Shown piece after piece: positions 8,574-17,148 of a stretch of DNA of 64,000 bases. The DNA is taken from positions 806,001 through 870,000 of the forward strand of contig JAENYZ010000001.1 in the NCBI GenBank assembly GCA_016841525.1. The letters are read 5' to 3'. The notes under the pieces are model-generated. The model saw only the letters and a list, made by a program, of their open reading frames with translations. It was not told the origin of the DNA and did no database searches. The first letter of the stretch is position 1, and every line of letters starts with the position of its first letter. The DNA comes from Anaerolineaceae bacterium (GTDB lineage: Bacteria; Chloroflexota; Anaerolineae; Anaerolineales; Anaerolineaceae). Made by a program: the position numbers and the translations under genes.

Positions 8574-9416
8574 ATGGCTAATAACAAAAAATTTACACTT
8601 ATCGGCCCTGGGGTAATGGCAGAAGCAATCATCAGCCGATTAATTAAACATGATGTCGTTTGCGAATCGAATATTATTGCAGCCGGTCCGCGTTTAGAAA
8701 GACTGCAAGAGCTTGAAGTCCGATACCAAATCCAAACCAATCTCGATAATGCCGCTGCTGTTCAGGATGCTGATGTGATCATTCTATGTATCAAACCACA
8801 AAAATTGACCGAGGTGATGGCAGATCTCAGGAATCAAATCCCTGAAAACGGGCTCGTAATCTCGATCGTGGCAGGTGCTACCATGGAAGCCCTGACTAAA
8901 GGCCTCAATCATCCCGTTGTCATGCGCACCATGCCCAACACGCCAGCACAGGTTGGTGAGGGTATGACCGTGTGGACACAAAGCCAGCAAACCTCCCCGG
9001 AACAGCACAAAATTGCACAGGAAATCTTGAGGGCATTAGGCCAGGAGATTTATGTGGAAGAAGAAACTTACATCGACATGGCTACAGCCGTTTCCGGCAC
9101 CGGTCCTGCATACATCTTTCTCTTTTTAGAAGCGATGATCGATGCCGGCGTTCATCTCGGCTTGCCAAGGCGAATTGCTGAAAAAATGGTCGTTCAAACC
9201 ATCAAAGGATCGATTGCCTACTATAACGAAAACACAAAACACCCGGCACGCCTGCGCAACCAGGTCACCTCACCTGGCGGCACATCAGCGACCGCAATTT
9301 ATTATCTTGAAAAGATGGGATTTCGAACCGCAATCTCTCGTGCTATTTGGGCAGCTTTTACCCGTTCACAAGAATTGGGTAAAGGCCAAAAACACCAGGA
9401 CCCGGAAAAAATATGA
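8574..9416 (+). CDS. proC: Pyrroline-5-carboxylate reductase
   Basis: Last step of proline synthesis, NAD(P)H-dependent reduction of pyrroline-5-carboxylate. The 280-residue protein has an N-terminal Rossmann domain starting LIGPGVMAEAI, the block MRTMPNTPAQVGEG near residue 115, and the C-terminal signature PGGTSATAIYYLE near residue 235. The true start is ATG 8574, with AAGGAGCG at ideal distance. A longer frame upstream overlaps the methyltransferase gene. The gene overlaps pncC by four bases (ATGA). Confidence 0.96.
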   Translation: MANNKKFTLIGPGVMAEAIISRLIKHDVVCESNIIAAGPRLERLQELEVRYQIQTNLDNAAAVQDADVIILCIKPQKLTEVMADLRNQIPENGLVISIVAGATMEALTKGLNHPVVMRTMPNTPAQVGEGMTVWTQSQQTSPEQHKIAQEILRALGQEIYVEEETYIDMATAVSGTGPAYIFLFLEAMIDAGVHLGLPRRIAEKMVVQTIKGSIAYYNENTKHPARLRNQVTSPGGTSATAIYYLEKMGFRTAISRAIWAAFTRSQELGKGQKHQDPEKI

Positions 9417-9916
9417 GCAAAACATCTCAACGCGAACTTTTCCGATTATCTTCACAACTTGGCTACATTCTCAATGAACGCGAATTAAGTATTGCCACAG
9501 CCGAATCCTGCACAGGCGGCCTGCTGAGCCACATCCTGACGGGTGTATCCGGTTCGTCCGGTTACTTCATCGGTGGGGTTGTTGCTTACAACAACCGCAT
9601 CAAGGAACAGGTTCTCGGTGTGTCTGAAAATACTTTGATCGGTTTTGGCGCTGTCAGTGCGCAGTCCGCCATCGAAATGGCAAAGGGGATTGCTGAAAAA
9701 TTCAATACATCCATTGGTCTCTCCACAACCGGCATTGCCGGCCCTTCAGGTGGGACGCCCGAAAAACCAGTTGGCCTGGTCTGGATCGGCATTCATATTA
9801 ATAACGAAACCCGGGCATTTGAATGCCATTTCAAGGGTGAACGAAATGCAGTAAAAGCGGATACTGTAAAAGAAATACTGACAAGGCTGTTGAATATCCT
9901 GGATGCATCTGAGTAA
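9413..9916 (+). CDS. pncC: Nicotinamide-nucleotide amidohydrolase (CinA C-terminal domain)
   Basis: A 167-residue stand-alone CinA C-terminal domain, which deamidates nicotinamide mononucleotide in the pyridine nucleotide salvage cycle. Family blocks are TAESCTGGLLSHILTGVSGS near residue 24, GGVVAYNN, GAVSAQSAIEMA and TTGIAGPSGG. The N-terminal molybdopterin-like half of full CinA is absent, as in PncC/YgaD. It is coupled to proC through an ATGA overlap and followed by a bidirectional terminator. Confidence 0.92.
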   Translation: MSKTSQRELFRLSSQLGYILNERELSIATAESCTGGLLSHILTGVSGSSGYFIGGVVAYNNRIKEQVLGVSENTLIGFGAVSAQSAIEMAKGIAEKFNTSIGLSTTGIAGPSGGTPEKPVGLVWIGIHINNETRAFECHFKGERNAVKADTVKEILTRLLNILDASE

Positions 9917-9984
9917 TTTTAAACAAAAAGCGCTCAACAGACCGCAATCAAGAGGATTGAAAATCGAATATAATCAATTTGACA

Positions 9985-10027
9985 ATAAAAAAACCCCTTC
10001 TGACAATTATGAAGGGGTTCTTTTATT
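9985..10027. terminator. Bidirectional intrinsic terminator
   Basis: AACCCCTTC (9992-10000) pairs with GAAGGGGTT (10011-10019). There is an A run on the left and a T-rich tract on the right, so it can end transcription from both pncC (+) and the convergent CNNM-like gene (-). Confidence 0.85.
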
Positions 10028-10041
10028 AATTGGAGCCAGGA

Positions 10042-11343
10042 CTATATTTCCACTTTAGTGACGAGGACACGATCTACCCGCCTGCCGTCCATGTCCACAA
10101 CCTCAAATTCATAACCCACACATTTAAACTTCGCACCTGTCTTAGGAATGCGCCCTAACTGGCTCATCACAAAACCGCTCAAGGTTTGGTAAGCGGAACG
10201 GCCTTCCCCTGGCATTTCAGAAATATCCAAAATTTCCTTTAGCTGATCAATGACGATCAGTCCGTCAAACAACCAAGAGCCATCTTCGCGCTGAACCGCA
10301 AGATAATCTCGATCTTCACTGTCCTCTGGAATTTCACCTACAATTGCTTCAAGGATGTCATAGTCAGTGACCATGCCGGTTATCCCACCATATTCATCCA
10401 CAACCATCGCCAGGTGCACGCCGCTGCTCTGGAAGTTTTCTAATGCTTTAAGCGCTGCCATGTTCTCGGGCAGATATATCGGCTCTTCGATAAATTCATG
10501 TAAATCAAAATCAGCATCCTCTGGCCTGACATCCAGCAGATTTCGTATCTGAACATAACCAAGGACTTTATCCAGATCGCCATCAGCAACAGGAATTCGG
10601 GAGTGTGGGGTTTGCGTTATTTGTTCCCAAATCTGATCATTCAATGCATTAATGTCTATCCAGGACATTTCCATGCGAGGTGTCATTAATGCTTCCACAC
10701 GGCGATCGCCCAGGCGGAAGATCCCTGAAACCATGTCGCGTTCGGCTTCTTCGATTAAACCAATATCCCGACCCTCCTCGATATAACTCCTGATCTCTTC
10801 TTCCGTGATTGAAGGACCCATATCCGTATTGATCCGCAAAATTTTTAATCCAAAATTTGTCGAAACACTTAACAACTTTGTTAATGGCCTGAATACTTTT
10901 GTAAGAACTCTAATCGCTGGTGATAGTTGCGTAACGACATTCTCTGGTTTGCTGACTGCCAACCGCTTTGGAATCAATTCTCCAAGAACTATTGAAAAAT
11001 AGGTGATGATAATTACAACGAATATCAATGCGATCAAATCTGCCTGAGGGGCAAGCCATGAGATTTTTACAAGCTGTTCCGCCAGGGGTCCTGATAAACG
11101 AGCGCCACCAATACCACCCGCCAGGGTATCAATCAGGGTGATCATAATCTGAACCGTGGATAAGTATTGCTGGTTAGGATCACTTAATAAGAATAATGCG
11201 TCAGCAGCGCCTTTACTTCCCTCCTCAACGCGCTGTTCCAGGCGTGTCTTCCTTGCTGCGACCATGGCGATTTCGTACATCGCAAAGATTGCATTAAAAA
11301 AGAAAAGAACCAGTATGATCAGAACATTACCTAAAACGGACAT
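10042..11343 (-). CDS. CNNM/CorC (HlyC) family membrane protein
   Basis: A 433-residue protein with the order DUF21 membrane domain (residues 1-190, several transmembrane segments), a paired CBS domain (about 205-335, with the boundary block RRVEALMTPRMEM), and a C-terminal CorC/HlyC transporter-associated domain (about 345-428). Members are linked to Mg2+/Co2+ efflux or Mg2+ homeostasis; haemolysin naming is historical. The start ATG has GAAGGG upstream. It is a single-gene unit, with TGTATAAT on the minus strand at 11425-11418 as a possible promoter. Confidence 0.9.
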   Translation of the reverse strand: MSVLGNVLIILVLFFFNAIFAMYEIAMVAARKTRLEQRVEEGSKGAADALFLLSDPNQQYLSTVQIMITLIDTLAGGIGGARLSGPLAEQLVKISWLAPQADLIALIFVVIIITYFSIVLGELIPKRLAVSKPENVVTQLSPAIRVLTKVFRPLTKLLSVSTNFGLKILRINTDMGPSITEEEIRSYIEEGRDIGLIEEAERDMVSGIFRLGDRRVEALMTPRMEMSWIDINALNDQIWEQITQTPHSRIPVADGDLDKVLGYVQIRNLLDVRPEDADFDLHEFIEEPIYLPENMAALKALENFQSSGVHLAMVVDEYGGITGMVTDYDILEAIVGEIPEDSEDRDYLAVQREDGSWLFDGLIVIDQLKEILDISEMPGEGRSAYQTLSGFVMSQLGRIPKTGAKFKCVGYEFEVVDMDGRRVDRVLVTKVEI

Positions 11344-11461
11344 TATTTCTTATAACCCTTCTTATGCTTTAGATGAACCATTCACTATCAACTAAATTTC
11401 TAATATTTTCTACTCACATTATACAAGACAATAACAACAATCATCATAGCAACTTCCGCAA

Positions 11462-11959
11462 TTAAGCTTCTTTGATGTTGTAAACTCTTCCCTTAGTTAA
11501 CTGAGGTAACCAGCTGGATTCAAACCCCATCAAATAATTTGCGGATCCAGCAGCAGCCCAAACTTCCTGAAAGGATAATAAATCTGCATCAATGATGACC
11601 GTGGGATCACCCTCAACTCCAAAAGGAGGCACAGCCCCCACCGGGAAACCAGTCATAATCAATACACTTTCTGGTTTTGCTGGAAAAACCTTTGCACCAA
11701 TGATAGTTGACACTGATTTGATATCCACGCGATTCTGACCTGAAGCCAGGACGAGGACAAATTCGGCTTGATCTTCAATTTTAAAGACAAGGGATTTCAA
11801 CACAGCACCAAGAGGACATTTTAACAATTCGGCAGCTTGATGCGCATGATGTGCACCTTGACCAGAAAAGCGCAGCTGATATATATATCCAAATCTGATT
11901 ATGACTGAAAGGACTTTTTTTACATTTTCTGGAAAATCCCCAAATTGATCAAAATTCAC
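11462..11959 (-). CDS. YbaK/ProX-type aminoacyl-tRNA deacylase
   Basis: A 165-residue trans-editing protein. Relatives hydrolyse mischarged Cys- or Ala-tRNA(Pro) produced by prolyl-tRNA synthetase. Recognisable blocks are AHHAHQAAELL, VLVLASGQNRVD, FPVGAVPPFG and EVWAAAGS. The start is GTG 11959, which overlaps the preceding acetyltransferase stop as GTGA, with AAGGA nine bases upstream. A proS gene of the archaeal/eukaryal type, which lacks the bacterial INS editing domain, is present at 60.5 kb, giving this protein a clear likely partner. Confidence 0.85.
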   Translation of the reverse strand: MNFDQFGDFPENVKKVLSVIIRFGYIYQLRFSGQGAHHAHQAAELLKCPLGAVLKSLVFKIEDQAEFVLVLASGQNRVDIKSVSTIIGAKVFPAKPESVLIMTGFPVGAVPPFGVEGDPTVIIDADLLSFQEVWAAAGSANYLMGFESSWLPQLTKGRVYNIKEA

Positions 11960-12582
11960 AAACCCAATTCCTTCACTCGCCTTTGGTAACCCGGTCCCAA
12001 GTAAGAAACCCGTGGGTTGGATTCCAGGTTTATCGCCTTAACTACATAACCGTTATTGTCATAAAATTCTTTTTCATCCTGATCGTCGATGTCAACTACC
12101 AGACCAACTTTCGAAAAACCAGCTTTCGCTGCACGGGTTTCAACATGCGTCAGAAAGGCTTCACCTACCTCTTGCCCACGATGCTTGTTTCGAATCGCCA
12201 GGCTGCTCAGGAAAAATTCATCCCGAGCGGATTCTTCGAGAAAAACAAGCGGCCAAACCCTGAGGATGAATGCCAATTTGCCGCGAAAAAAATAATACTT
12301 GAGCACTCGTTTAACCAGGTGGCGATTTAATTTATTCAACATCTTCCCGGGGAAAGCAATCACCAAACCCGCTGTACGACCTTCGATCAAGGCGATACTG
12401 GCAAACTCATAACTGAGTCGATGCCCCTGGAAAACAAAGATTTCAGAAAGGATTTTCCTGGCTCGATCCTCATTTCCCAAACCTATCAGGAAGGTGGCTT
12501 TTCTCGGGAAGGAATCTAACAATAACCGACCTGCGATTTTTGCATCTGAGGCTTTTGCCGGACGGAAATCGATCGCTCTCAT
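11956..12582 (-). CDS. GNAT-family N-acetyltransferase
   Basis: About 208 residues with a GNAT fold. Beta-strand blocks include IDFRPAKASDAKIAGRLL, ASIALIEGRTAGLVIAFPG and SLAIRNKHRGQEVGEAFLTH, where R-x-x-G-x-x is the acetyl-CoA pyrophosphate loop, followed by VGLVVDIDDQDEKEFYDNNGY. Substrate unknown. The start is uncertain: ATG 12582 has a poor ribosome site, while an in-frame TTG at 12603 has GGTGA six bases upstream and would sit 17 bases after the previous stop. It overlaps the YbaK gene by four bases. Confidence 0.8.
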   Translation of the reverse strand: MRAIDFRPAKASDAKIAGRLLLDSFPRKATFLIGLGNEDRARKILSEIFVFQGHRLSYEFASIALIEGRTAGLVIAFPGKMLNKLNRHLVKRVLKYYFFRGKLAFILRVWPLVFLEESARDEFFLSSLAIRNKHRGQEVGEAFLTHVETRAAKAGFSKVGLVVDIDDQDEKEFYDNNGYVVKAINLESNPRVSYLGPGYQRRVKELGL

Positions 12583-12619
12583 GGATAATGTTTTTTCTGA
12601 CAAAATATCTTCACCAGGA

Positions 12620-13348
12620 TCAGGTAACAAGGTGATCAGGCAAGAAATCAACCTTGTTCATGTAAATCAACATGGGGCGGCCATCATCGCTGATCTCTAC
12701 ACGGCTGATGCCGCAGTTATTCATTAAAAACCAGTATTTTGGGGTCTGAATTTGAAATAAGACCGTCAGCATTCGGGCAAAAATTCCGCCATGCATCACA
12801 ACCCCTACCCTGTGATTCTTCCCGGTATGATCCCTGATCAGCCGATCAATGACAGATTGCGCGCGATCCAGGTATTCTTCCCGTGGTTCTTTCTCACGAT
12901 TCCACCATCCCTCCTCTGAGAGATCCTCCGGGAGAATTAGGTCAGGAAATTCTCTTTTGAAATAAGATTTACCCGGCCCGGGTTGGCCAATTAATTTCGG
13001 TTCTTCTTCACCCCGTTCTGCGTAAAACATGCCGCCTGTCTCATGAACTTCAGGCATGGCAACCAGGGGTAAGCCGGTTTTCTCTGAAATTGCCGTGCCG
13101 GTTTTCACAGCACGAATCATTAAACTGCAATATAAATGCGTCAACCCAAAACCATCTCGGTTCTGCGGATCAAACCCATTATTCTGGTTAGGTCGATTTA
13201 CATATTCTGCGGCTAAAGCCGCTTGCTCAAAACCCTTTTCTGTTAAATCCGGATCAACCTCCCTATTATAGAGGTAATTTTCACGGTCCTGATCCATCAG
13301 GACATTATTTGTTGATTGTCCATGTCTGATAAAAAACAGTTCTAACAA
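12620..13348 (-). CDS. Histidine phosphatase (phosphoglycerate mutase-like)
   Basis: A 242-residue histidine phosphatase superfamily enzyme. FFIRHGQSTNN at residue 5 carries the phospho-accepting His and RHG motif, LTEKGFEQAALAAE follows, and VVMHGGIFARML near residue 200 carries the second catalytic His. Substrate not predictable. The start is TTG 13348, seven bases after AGGAG, leaving 10 bases after the HDAC-like gene. The longer in-frame extension has no homology. An insertion between the two catalytic halves makes it somewhat larger than cofactor-dependent mutases. Confidence 0.85.
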   Translation of the reverse strand: MLELFFIRHGQSTNNVLMDQDRENYLYNREVDPDLTEKGFEQAALAAEYVNRPNQNNGFDPQNRDGFGLTHLYCSLMIRAVKTGTAISEKTGLPLVAMPEVHETGGMFYAERGEEEPKLIGQPGPGKSYFKREFPDLILPEDLSEEGWWNREKEPREEYLDRAQSVIDRLIRDHTGKNHRVGVVMHGGIFARMLTVLFQIQTPKYWFLMNNCGISRVEISDDGRPMLIYMNKVDFLPDHLVT

Positions 13349-13358
13349 TTTATTTCTC

Positions 13359-14387
13359 CTATAAGTGATGTATCTTCTTAATGTCTTCAATGAGGCTGTC
13401 GATGGCAGGGGAAACATTAGGCGCTTTGCCATAATGATCTTCAAAGTGCTCGTTGCCAGTCAAAGCAGCCAGGCTTGCCTGAATATTATCCTTTAAAGCC
13501 ACCAGATCATACCCACCTTCCAGAACAAAAATCATCTTGCCTTCACAATATTTTTCTGCAAGATTAACTAAACGTCGGGTAATCTGGTAATACCCATTTG
13601 TATCCAGGGTTAAAGTCGTTAAGGGGTCAGAAAAATGGCCATCATACCCTGCTGAAACAAATATGATGTCTGGCTCAAAACGAGCTATCCATGGTTCCAG
13701 GATTTCATCAAATACCCTGAAAAAGGCGTTATTTCCAGAAAATGCTGGCAATGGGATGTTGATAATTCGCCCTCCCGCCTGCGTTGCGGATTCTGAACGC
13801 CCCGTGCCCGGGTAACTATCTTGTTCCTGGGTTGAAAAATAACCAATTTGTGGGGTTTGCAAAAAGGCAGCCTGGATACCGTTGCCGTGATGCGCATCAA
13901 AATCGATGATAGCTGCTTTCCCTATACCGCTGGCAACGGCGTCAGCAGCGGCAATCGCTACATTATTCAATAGGCAAAAGCCCATCGCCTGCCCGGGTTC
14001 TGCATGATGCCCGGGAGGGCGTACAATAGCGAATCCAAAACCTCGCCCATCTGTAATAATCTTCCTGCTGAGCCTTAAAGTTGCGCCAACAGCCCCCAAT
14101 GCTGCCTGATAACTATTCTCTGTCACATAGGTCGGTGCAGGTTCAAATTCATGCGCGCCCTGCCGGCATTCGAGTTTTAATTCCTCTAAAAGGTCTTTAT
14201 GATGAATCCATAAAAGATCCGCTTCAGAAGCGGGTGAGTAATCCAAAAATTGTATTTCCGGATAAGGCGGCTCTTGCAGCCATCCCCTCAAAGATAAAAG
14301 CCGCTTTGGTGACTCAGGATGACCCTTATAAAAATGTTCAGGTGCATCCTGAAAGGTACAGTAAACTTTTAGTTTCTTTTCGCTCAT
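13359..14387 (-). CDS. Histone-deacetylase superfamily amidohydrolase
   Basis: A 342-residue zinc deacetylase of the HDAC/AcuC/acetylpolyamine amidohydrolase superfamily. Catalytic blocks are RPPGHHAEPGQAMGFCLLNN (two His), IIDFDAHHGNG (zinc Asp and His), SAGYDGHFSDPL (second zinc Asp) and LEGGYDL (transition-state region). The start is ATG 14387; the upstream in-frame extension reads through the promoter-like GGTATACT. It heads an operon with the histidine phosphatase, GNAT acetyltransferase and YbaK. An acetyltransferase and a deacetylase in one operon may indicate reversible acetylation, but that is inference. Confidence 0.88.
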   Translation of the reverse strand: MSEKKLKVYCTFQDAPEHFYKGHPESPKRLLSLRGWLQEPPYPEIQFLDYSPASEADLLWIHHKDLLEELKLECRQGAHEFEPAPTYVTENSYQAALGAVGATLRLSRKIITDGRGFGFAIVRPPGHHAEPGQAMGFCLLNNVAIAAADAVASGIGKAAIIDFDAHHGNGIQAAFLQTPQIGYFSTQEQDSYPGTGRSESATQAGGRIINIPLPAFSGNNAFFRVFDEILEPWIARFEPDIIFVSAGYDGHFSDPLTTLTLDTNGYYQITRRLVNLAEKYCEGKMIFVLEGGYDLVALKDNIQASLAALTGNEHFEDHYGKAPNVSPAIDSLIEDIKKIHHL

Positions 14388-14405
14388 AATTTTCACGCAG
14401 GAAAT

Positions 14406-14413
14406 AGTATACC
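14406..14413 (-). promoter_or_regulatory. GG-extended -10 element of the deacetylase operon
   Basis: On the minus strand GGTATACT, 18 bases before ATG 14387, which would give a leader of only about a dozen bases. Confidence 0.4.
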
Positions 14414-14504
14414 CCAAGACCTTTCGATCGTCAGCATGTGAGAAAATTCGAGGTAAAACCACACAAGATATTCACCTATACGAAAACACAACCGCCCCTT
14501 TGGT

Positions 14505-14512
14505 GGTATAAT
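14505..14512 (+). promoter_or_regulatory. GG-extended -10 element upstream of prfA
   Basis: TGGTATAAT: a consensus -10 with the TGn extension, 44 bases before the prfA ATG. No good -35 is seen. Confidence 0.55.
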
Positions 14513-14556
14513 CCCTACGTTAAAATTCAAAAGGAACGTGTGAGTCATACAGAAAA

Positions 14557-15618
14557 ATGTTAGATAAATTACAGGGAATACTCGATAGATACAACGAAAT
14601 AGAACATCAATTGACCACCGTGGGTGAAGATTACACCACGGCGATTGAGCTATCTAAAGAACGTGCTGATCTCGAATCCGTCGTGAAAAAAGCCCAGGCA
14701 TACAAAGATACCCTCGAAAAGATCGAGGAAACTGAACCACTGCTCGATGCTGACGATGAAGAGATGCGTGCAATGGCTGAAATGGAAATGGAAACACTGC
14801 AAGCAAATCGCGAAAAGCTCGAGGAACAGCTGAAGAGTATGCTGGTTCCAAAGGACCCGCGGGATAAACGAAACGTTATCATGGAAATCCGGGCTGGTAC
14901 CGGGGGAGATGAGGCTGCTTTATTTGCCGCAGATCTCTTTAGAATGTACACACGCTATGCCGAACGCCAAAACTGGAAAACCGAGATACTTTCTATTCAT
15001 GAAACCGGGATGGGCGGCATCAAAGAAGTCAGCTTTATGATCAAGGGACAGGGCGCTTATTCACGATTGAAATATGAATCCGGTGTACACCGCGTTCAGC
15101 GCGTGCCGGAAACAGAGTCCCAGGGCAGGATTCACACATCGACCATAACCGTTGCCGTGCTGGCAGAGGTTGATGACGTGGAAATCGAAATCCCCGACAC
15201 CGATATCAGCATTGATGTTTACAAATCTGCGGGCGCCGGCGGTCAGAACGTCCAGAAGAATTCGACTGCAATCCGCATTACACATCACCCAACGGGTATG
15301 GTTGTCGCCTGCCAGGATGAACGTTCACAGCTGCAAAACAAGATGCGTGCGATGAGCATCCTTAAAGCACGTCTTTACGAGATGGAAGAACAGAAAAAGA
15401 TAGCAGAGGAAGTTGCCACTCGACGCTCGCAAATCGGGACAGGTGAGCGCTCTGAAAAAATCCGCACGTATAACTTCCCGCAAAACCGTGTCACAGATCA
15501 CAGGGTGAATGTCTCATCCTATAACCTCAACGGCGTCCTGGATGGCGATATCGATGAGTTTATTGATGAGCTGACCCTGGTGGATGAATCCGAGAAATTA
15601 TCCATGATTGAGGAGTAA
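14557..15618 (+). CDS. prfA: Peptide chain release factor 1
   Basis: Recognises UAA and UAG and triggers peptidyl-tRNA hydrolysis. The 353 residues are family-typical. The codon-recognition tripeptide is P-E-T in VQRVPETESQGR, which is RF1-type (P-x-T) rather than RF2-type (SPF). The catalytic GGQ is in GAGGQNVQKNS near residue 228. The N-terminal third is a coiled-coil-rich domain. Its target for Gln methylation is made by the next gene, prmC, whose 5' end overlaps prfA. Confidence 0.97.
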   Translation: MLDKLQGILDRYNEIEHQLTTVGEDYTTAIELSKERADLESVVKKAQAYKDTLEKIEETEPLLDADDEEMRAMAEMEMETLQANREKLEEQLKSMLVPKDPRDKRNVIMEIRAGTGGDEAALFAADLFRMYTRYAERQNWKTEILSIHETGMGGIKEVSFMIKGQGAYSRLKYESGVHRVQRVPETESQGRIHTSTITVAVLAEVDDVEIEIPDTDISIDVYKSAGAGGQNVQKNSTAIRITHHPTGMVVACQDERSQLQNKMRAMSILKARLYEMEEQKKIAEEVATRRSQIGTGERSEKIRTYNFPQNRVTDHRVNVSSYNLNGVLDGDIDEFIDELTLVDESEKLSMIEE

Positions 15619-16459
15619 AGCTATCGAGCTTTTAGCATTCAGGCGCGAAATTAAGGATAGGCTGGCATTAACTGAAGATGAAAACGCCGAGAATACCAGC
15701 CTGATTTTGGCAGCCCATGCACTCAAAAAAACAAAAACCTGGATTCTCGCGCACAGCGATTATGAACTAAAACACGAAGAAATCAACACCCTGCAAAATT
15801 ACCTTACAAAATATTTGCAGGGTGTTCCTTTACCTTACATCATCGGATCATGGGCATTTTTCAACCGCACATTTAAAGTAACACCGGATGTGCTCATTCC
15901 ACGCCCAGAAACTGAATTATTGGTTGAAAGGGCAATAGCATTTGGTCAGGATAAAGACCCTCTCACGGTTGTGGATGCTGGCACCGGTTCAGGGATTATT
16001 GCCATCAGTCTGGCTGCGAGTTTAAACCACGCTTCTGTATACGCCCTCGACATTTCAAGCGCTGCCCTGGCTGTGGCAAAGGAAAATGCCAGCTTTCATC
16101 AACAAAACCGGATTAAATTTGTTCAGTCAGATCTTCTATCCCCTTTCAGAAGTGAATTTGATTTAATTTGCGCAAATCTCCCCTACATACCCAGCCCAAA
16201 AATGGAAAAACTACCCGTTGCCAGGTGGGAACCCAGGCTGGCATTGGATGGGGGACCTACCGGGTTGGAAAGCATCGAAAAACTGCTTTTTCAGGCAAAA
16301 TCAAAACTGGCTTCCGGTGCTTGCGTACTTCTGGAAATCGAATCCAGCCTGGGGAAACCAGCGCTTGAAATTGCTCACAAGATCTTTCCAAAAGCAAAAC
16401 AACAATTGATCCAGGACCTGGCAGGGCTTGACCGGGTTCTTCAAATCATGCTGCCTTAA
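15608..16459 (+). CDS. prmC: Release factor glutamine methyltransferase
   Basis: Methylates the GGQ glutamine of RF1/RF2. PRPETELLV, VVDAGTGSGIIAISLA (SAM motif I) and CANLPYIPSP are visible; the last replaces the usual NPPY with NLPY. Length is up to 283 residues. The start is unclear. A TTG at 15608 lies inside prfA with a weak ribosome site. The strong AGGAG at 15611-15615 has no ATG, GTG or TTG downstream in frame at usable distance, only an ATC at 15623. Translational coupling to prfA is likely. Identity is secure, the first codon is not. Confidence 0.9.
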   Translation: MRSKAIELLAFRREIKDRLALTEDENAENTSLILAAHALKKTKTWILAHSDYELKHEEINTLQNYLTKYLQGVPLPYIIGSWAFFNRTFKVTPDVLIPRPETELLVERAIAFGQDKDPLTVVDAGTGSGIIAISLAASLNHASVYALDISSAALAVAKENASFHQQNRIKFVQSDLLSPFRSEFDLICANLPYIPSPKMEKLPVARWEPRLALDGGPTGLESIEKLLFQAKSKLASGACVLLEIESSLGKPALEIAHKIFPKAKQQLIQDLAGLDRVLQIMLP

Positions 16460-16515
16460 ACAACCTGAAATGCGGTTAGAATTGGGGTACACAAAACCTT
16501 TCCGGGGAGCAAACC

Positions 16516-17148
16516 ATGACCCACACAAGAATCCTGACCACACACGACCCTGAAGCAATACCAAGCGCTTTCGAAATAATCAAATCCGGCGGCACAATCG
16601 CCTTCCCAACCGATACGGTATACGGATTGGCAGTTGATCCATTCAATTCTCAGGCAATCAATCACATCTATGCAATCAAAGAACGATCCATGGAAAAGGC
16701 GATTCCCATATTGATCGGTGATTTTGAACAATTAGGCAGTCTCGTGTCTGAAATAAACGATACCGCAAAAATATTAGCTCAAAACTTCTGGCCAGGACCA
16801 CTCACGCTAATCCTTCCAAAAGCGCTTGTACTTCCTGAAGCGCTGTCACTTTACCCAACCATTGGCGTCCGAATGCCCAATTATGAATTTGCATTAAACC
16901 TGATGAGGCGAACTGGTCCCCTCGCCACGACTTCAGCAAACATCTCTGGCGATGCCAACCCAAGGACAGGTCTTGACGTCCTCAGTCAGCTTGGAGGAAA
17001 AATTGACCTCTTATTAGATGGCGGGGAAACACCCGGTACCATTCCCTCCACAGTTGTTGATATCAGCTCAAAACCAATAAGATTGCTGAGAGAAGGCCCC
17101 ATAACGCGATCTGATCTTTCTGCGCTTTTGGGCGAGGACGTCTTATGA
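16516..17148 (+). CDS. tsaC: Threonylcarbamoyl-AMP synthase (TsaC/YrdC family)
   Basis: Makes threonylcarbamoyl-AMP from Thr, bicarbonate and ATP for the tRNA t6A37 modification. The 210-residue single-domain form carries GGTIAFPTDTVYGLAVD, the basic block IKERSMEKAIPILI, PGPLTLILP, TSANISGDANP and STVVDI. Its partner tsaD lies at 32.6 kb in this window. GGGGAG six bases before the ATG is a good ribosome site. The stop overlaps the next gene as ATGA. YciO-like paralogs are an alternative, but the motif set fits TsaC. Confidence 0.9.
   Translation: MTHTRILTTHDPEAIPSAFEIIKSGGTIAFPTDTVYGLAVDPFNSQAINHIYAIKERSMEKAIPILIGDFEQLGSLVSEINDTAKILAQNFWPGPLTLILPKALVLPEALSLYPTIGVRMPNYEFALNLMRRTGPLATTSANISGDANPRTGLDVLSQLGGKIDLLLDGGETPGTIPSTVVDISSKPIRLLREGPITRSDLSALLGEDVL

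Noticed and set aside
10042-11343. Haemolysin annotation for the CNNM/CorC-like protein
   Set aside because: DUF21-CBS-CorC proteins are metal homeostasis proteins; the haemolysin label is historical and not supported by the sequence.
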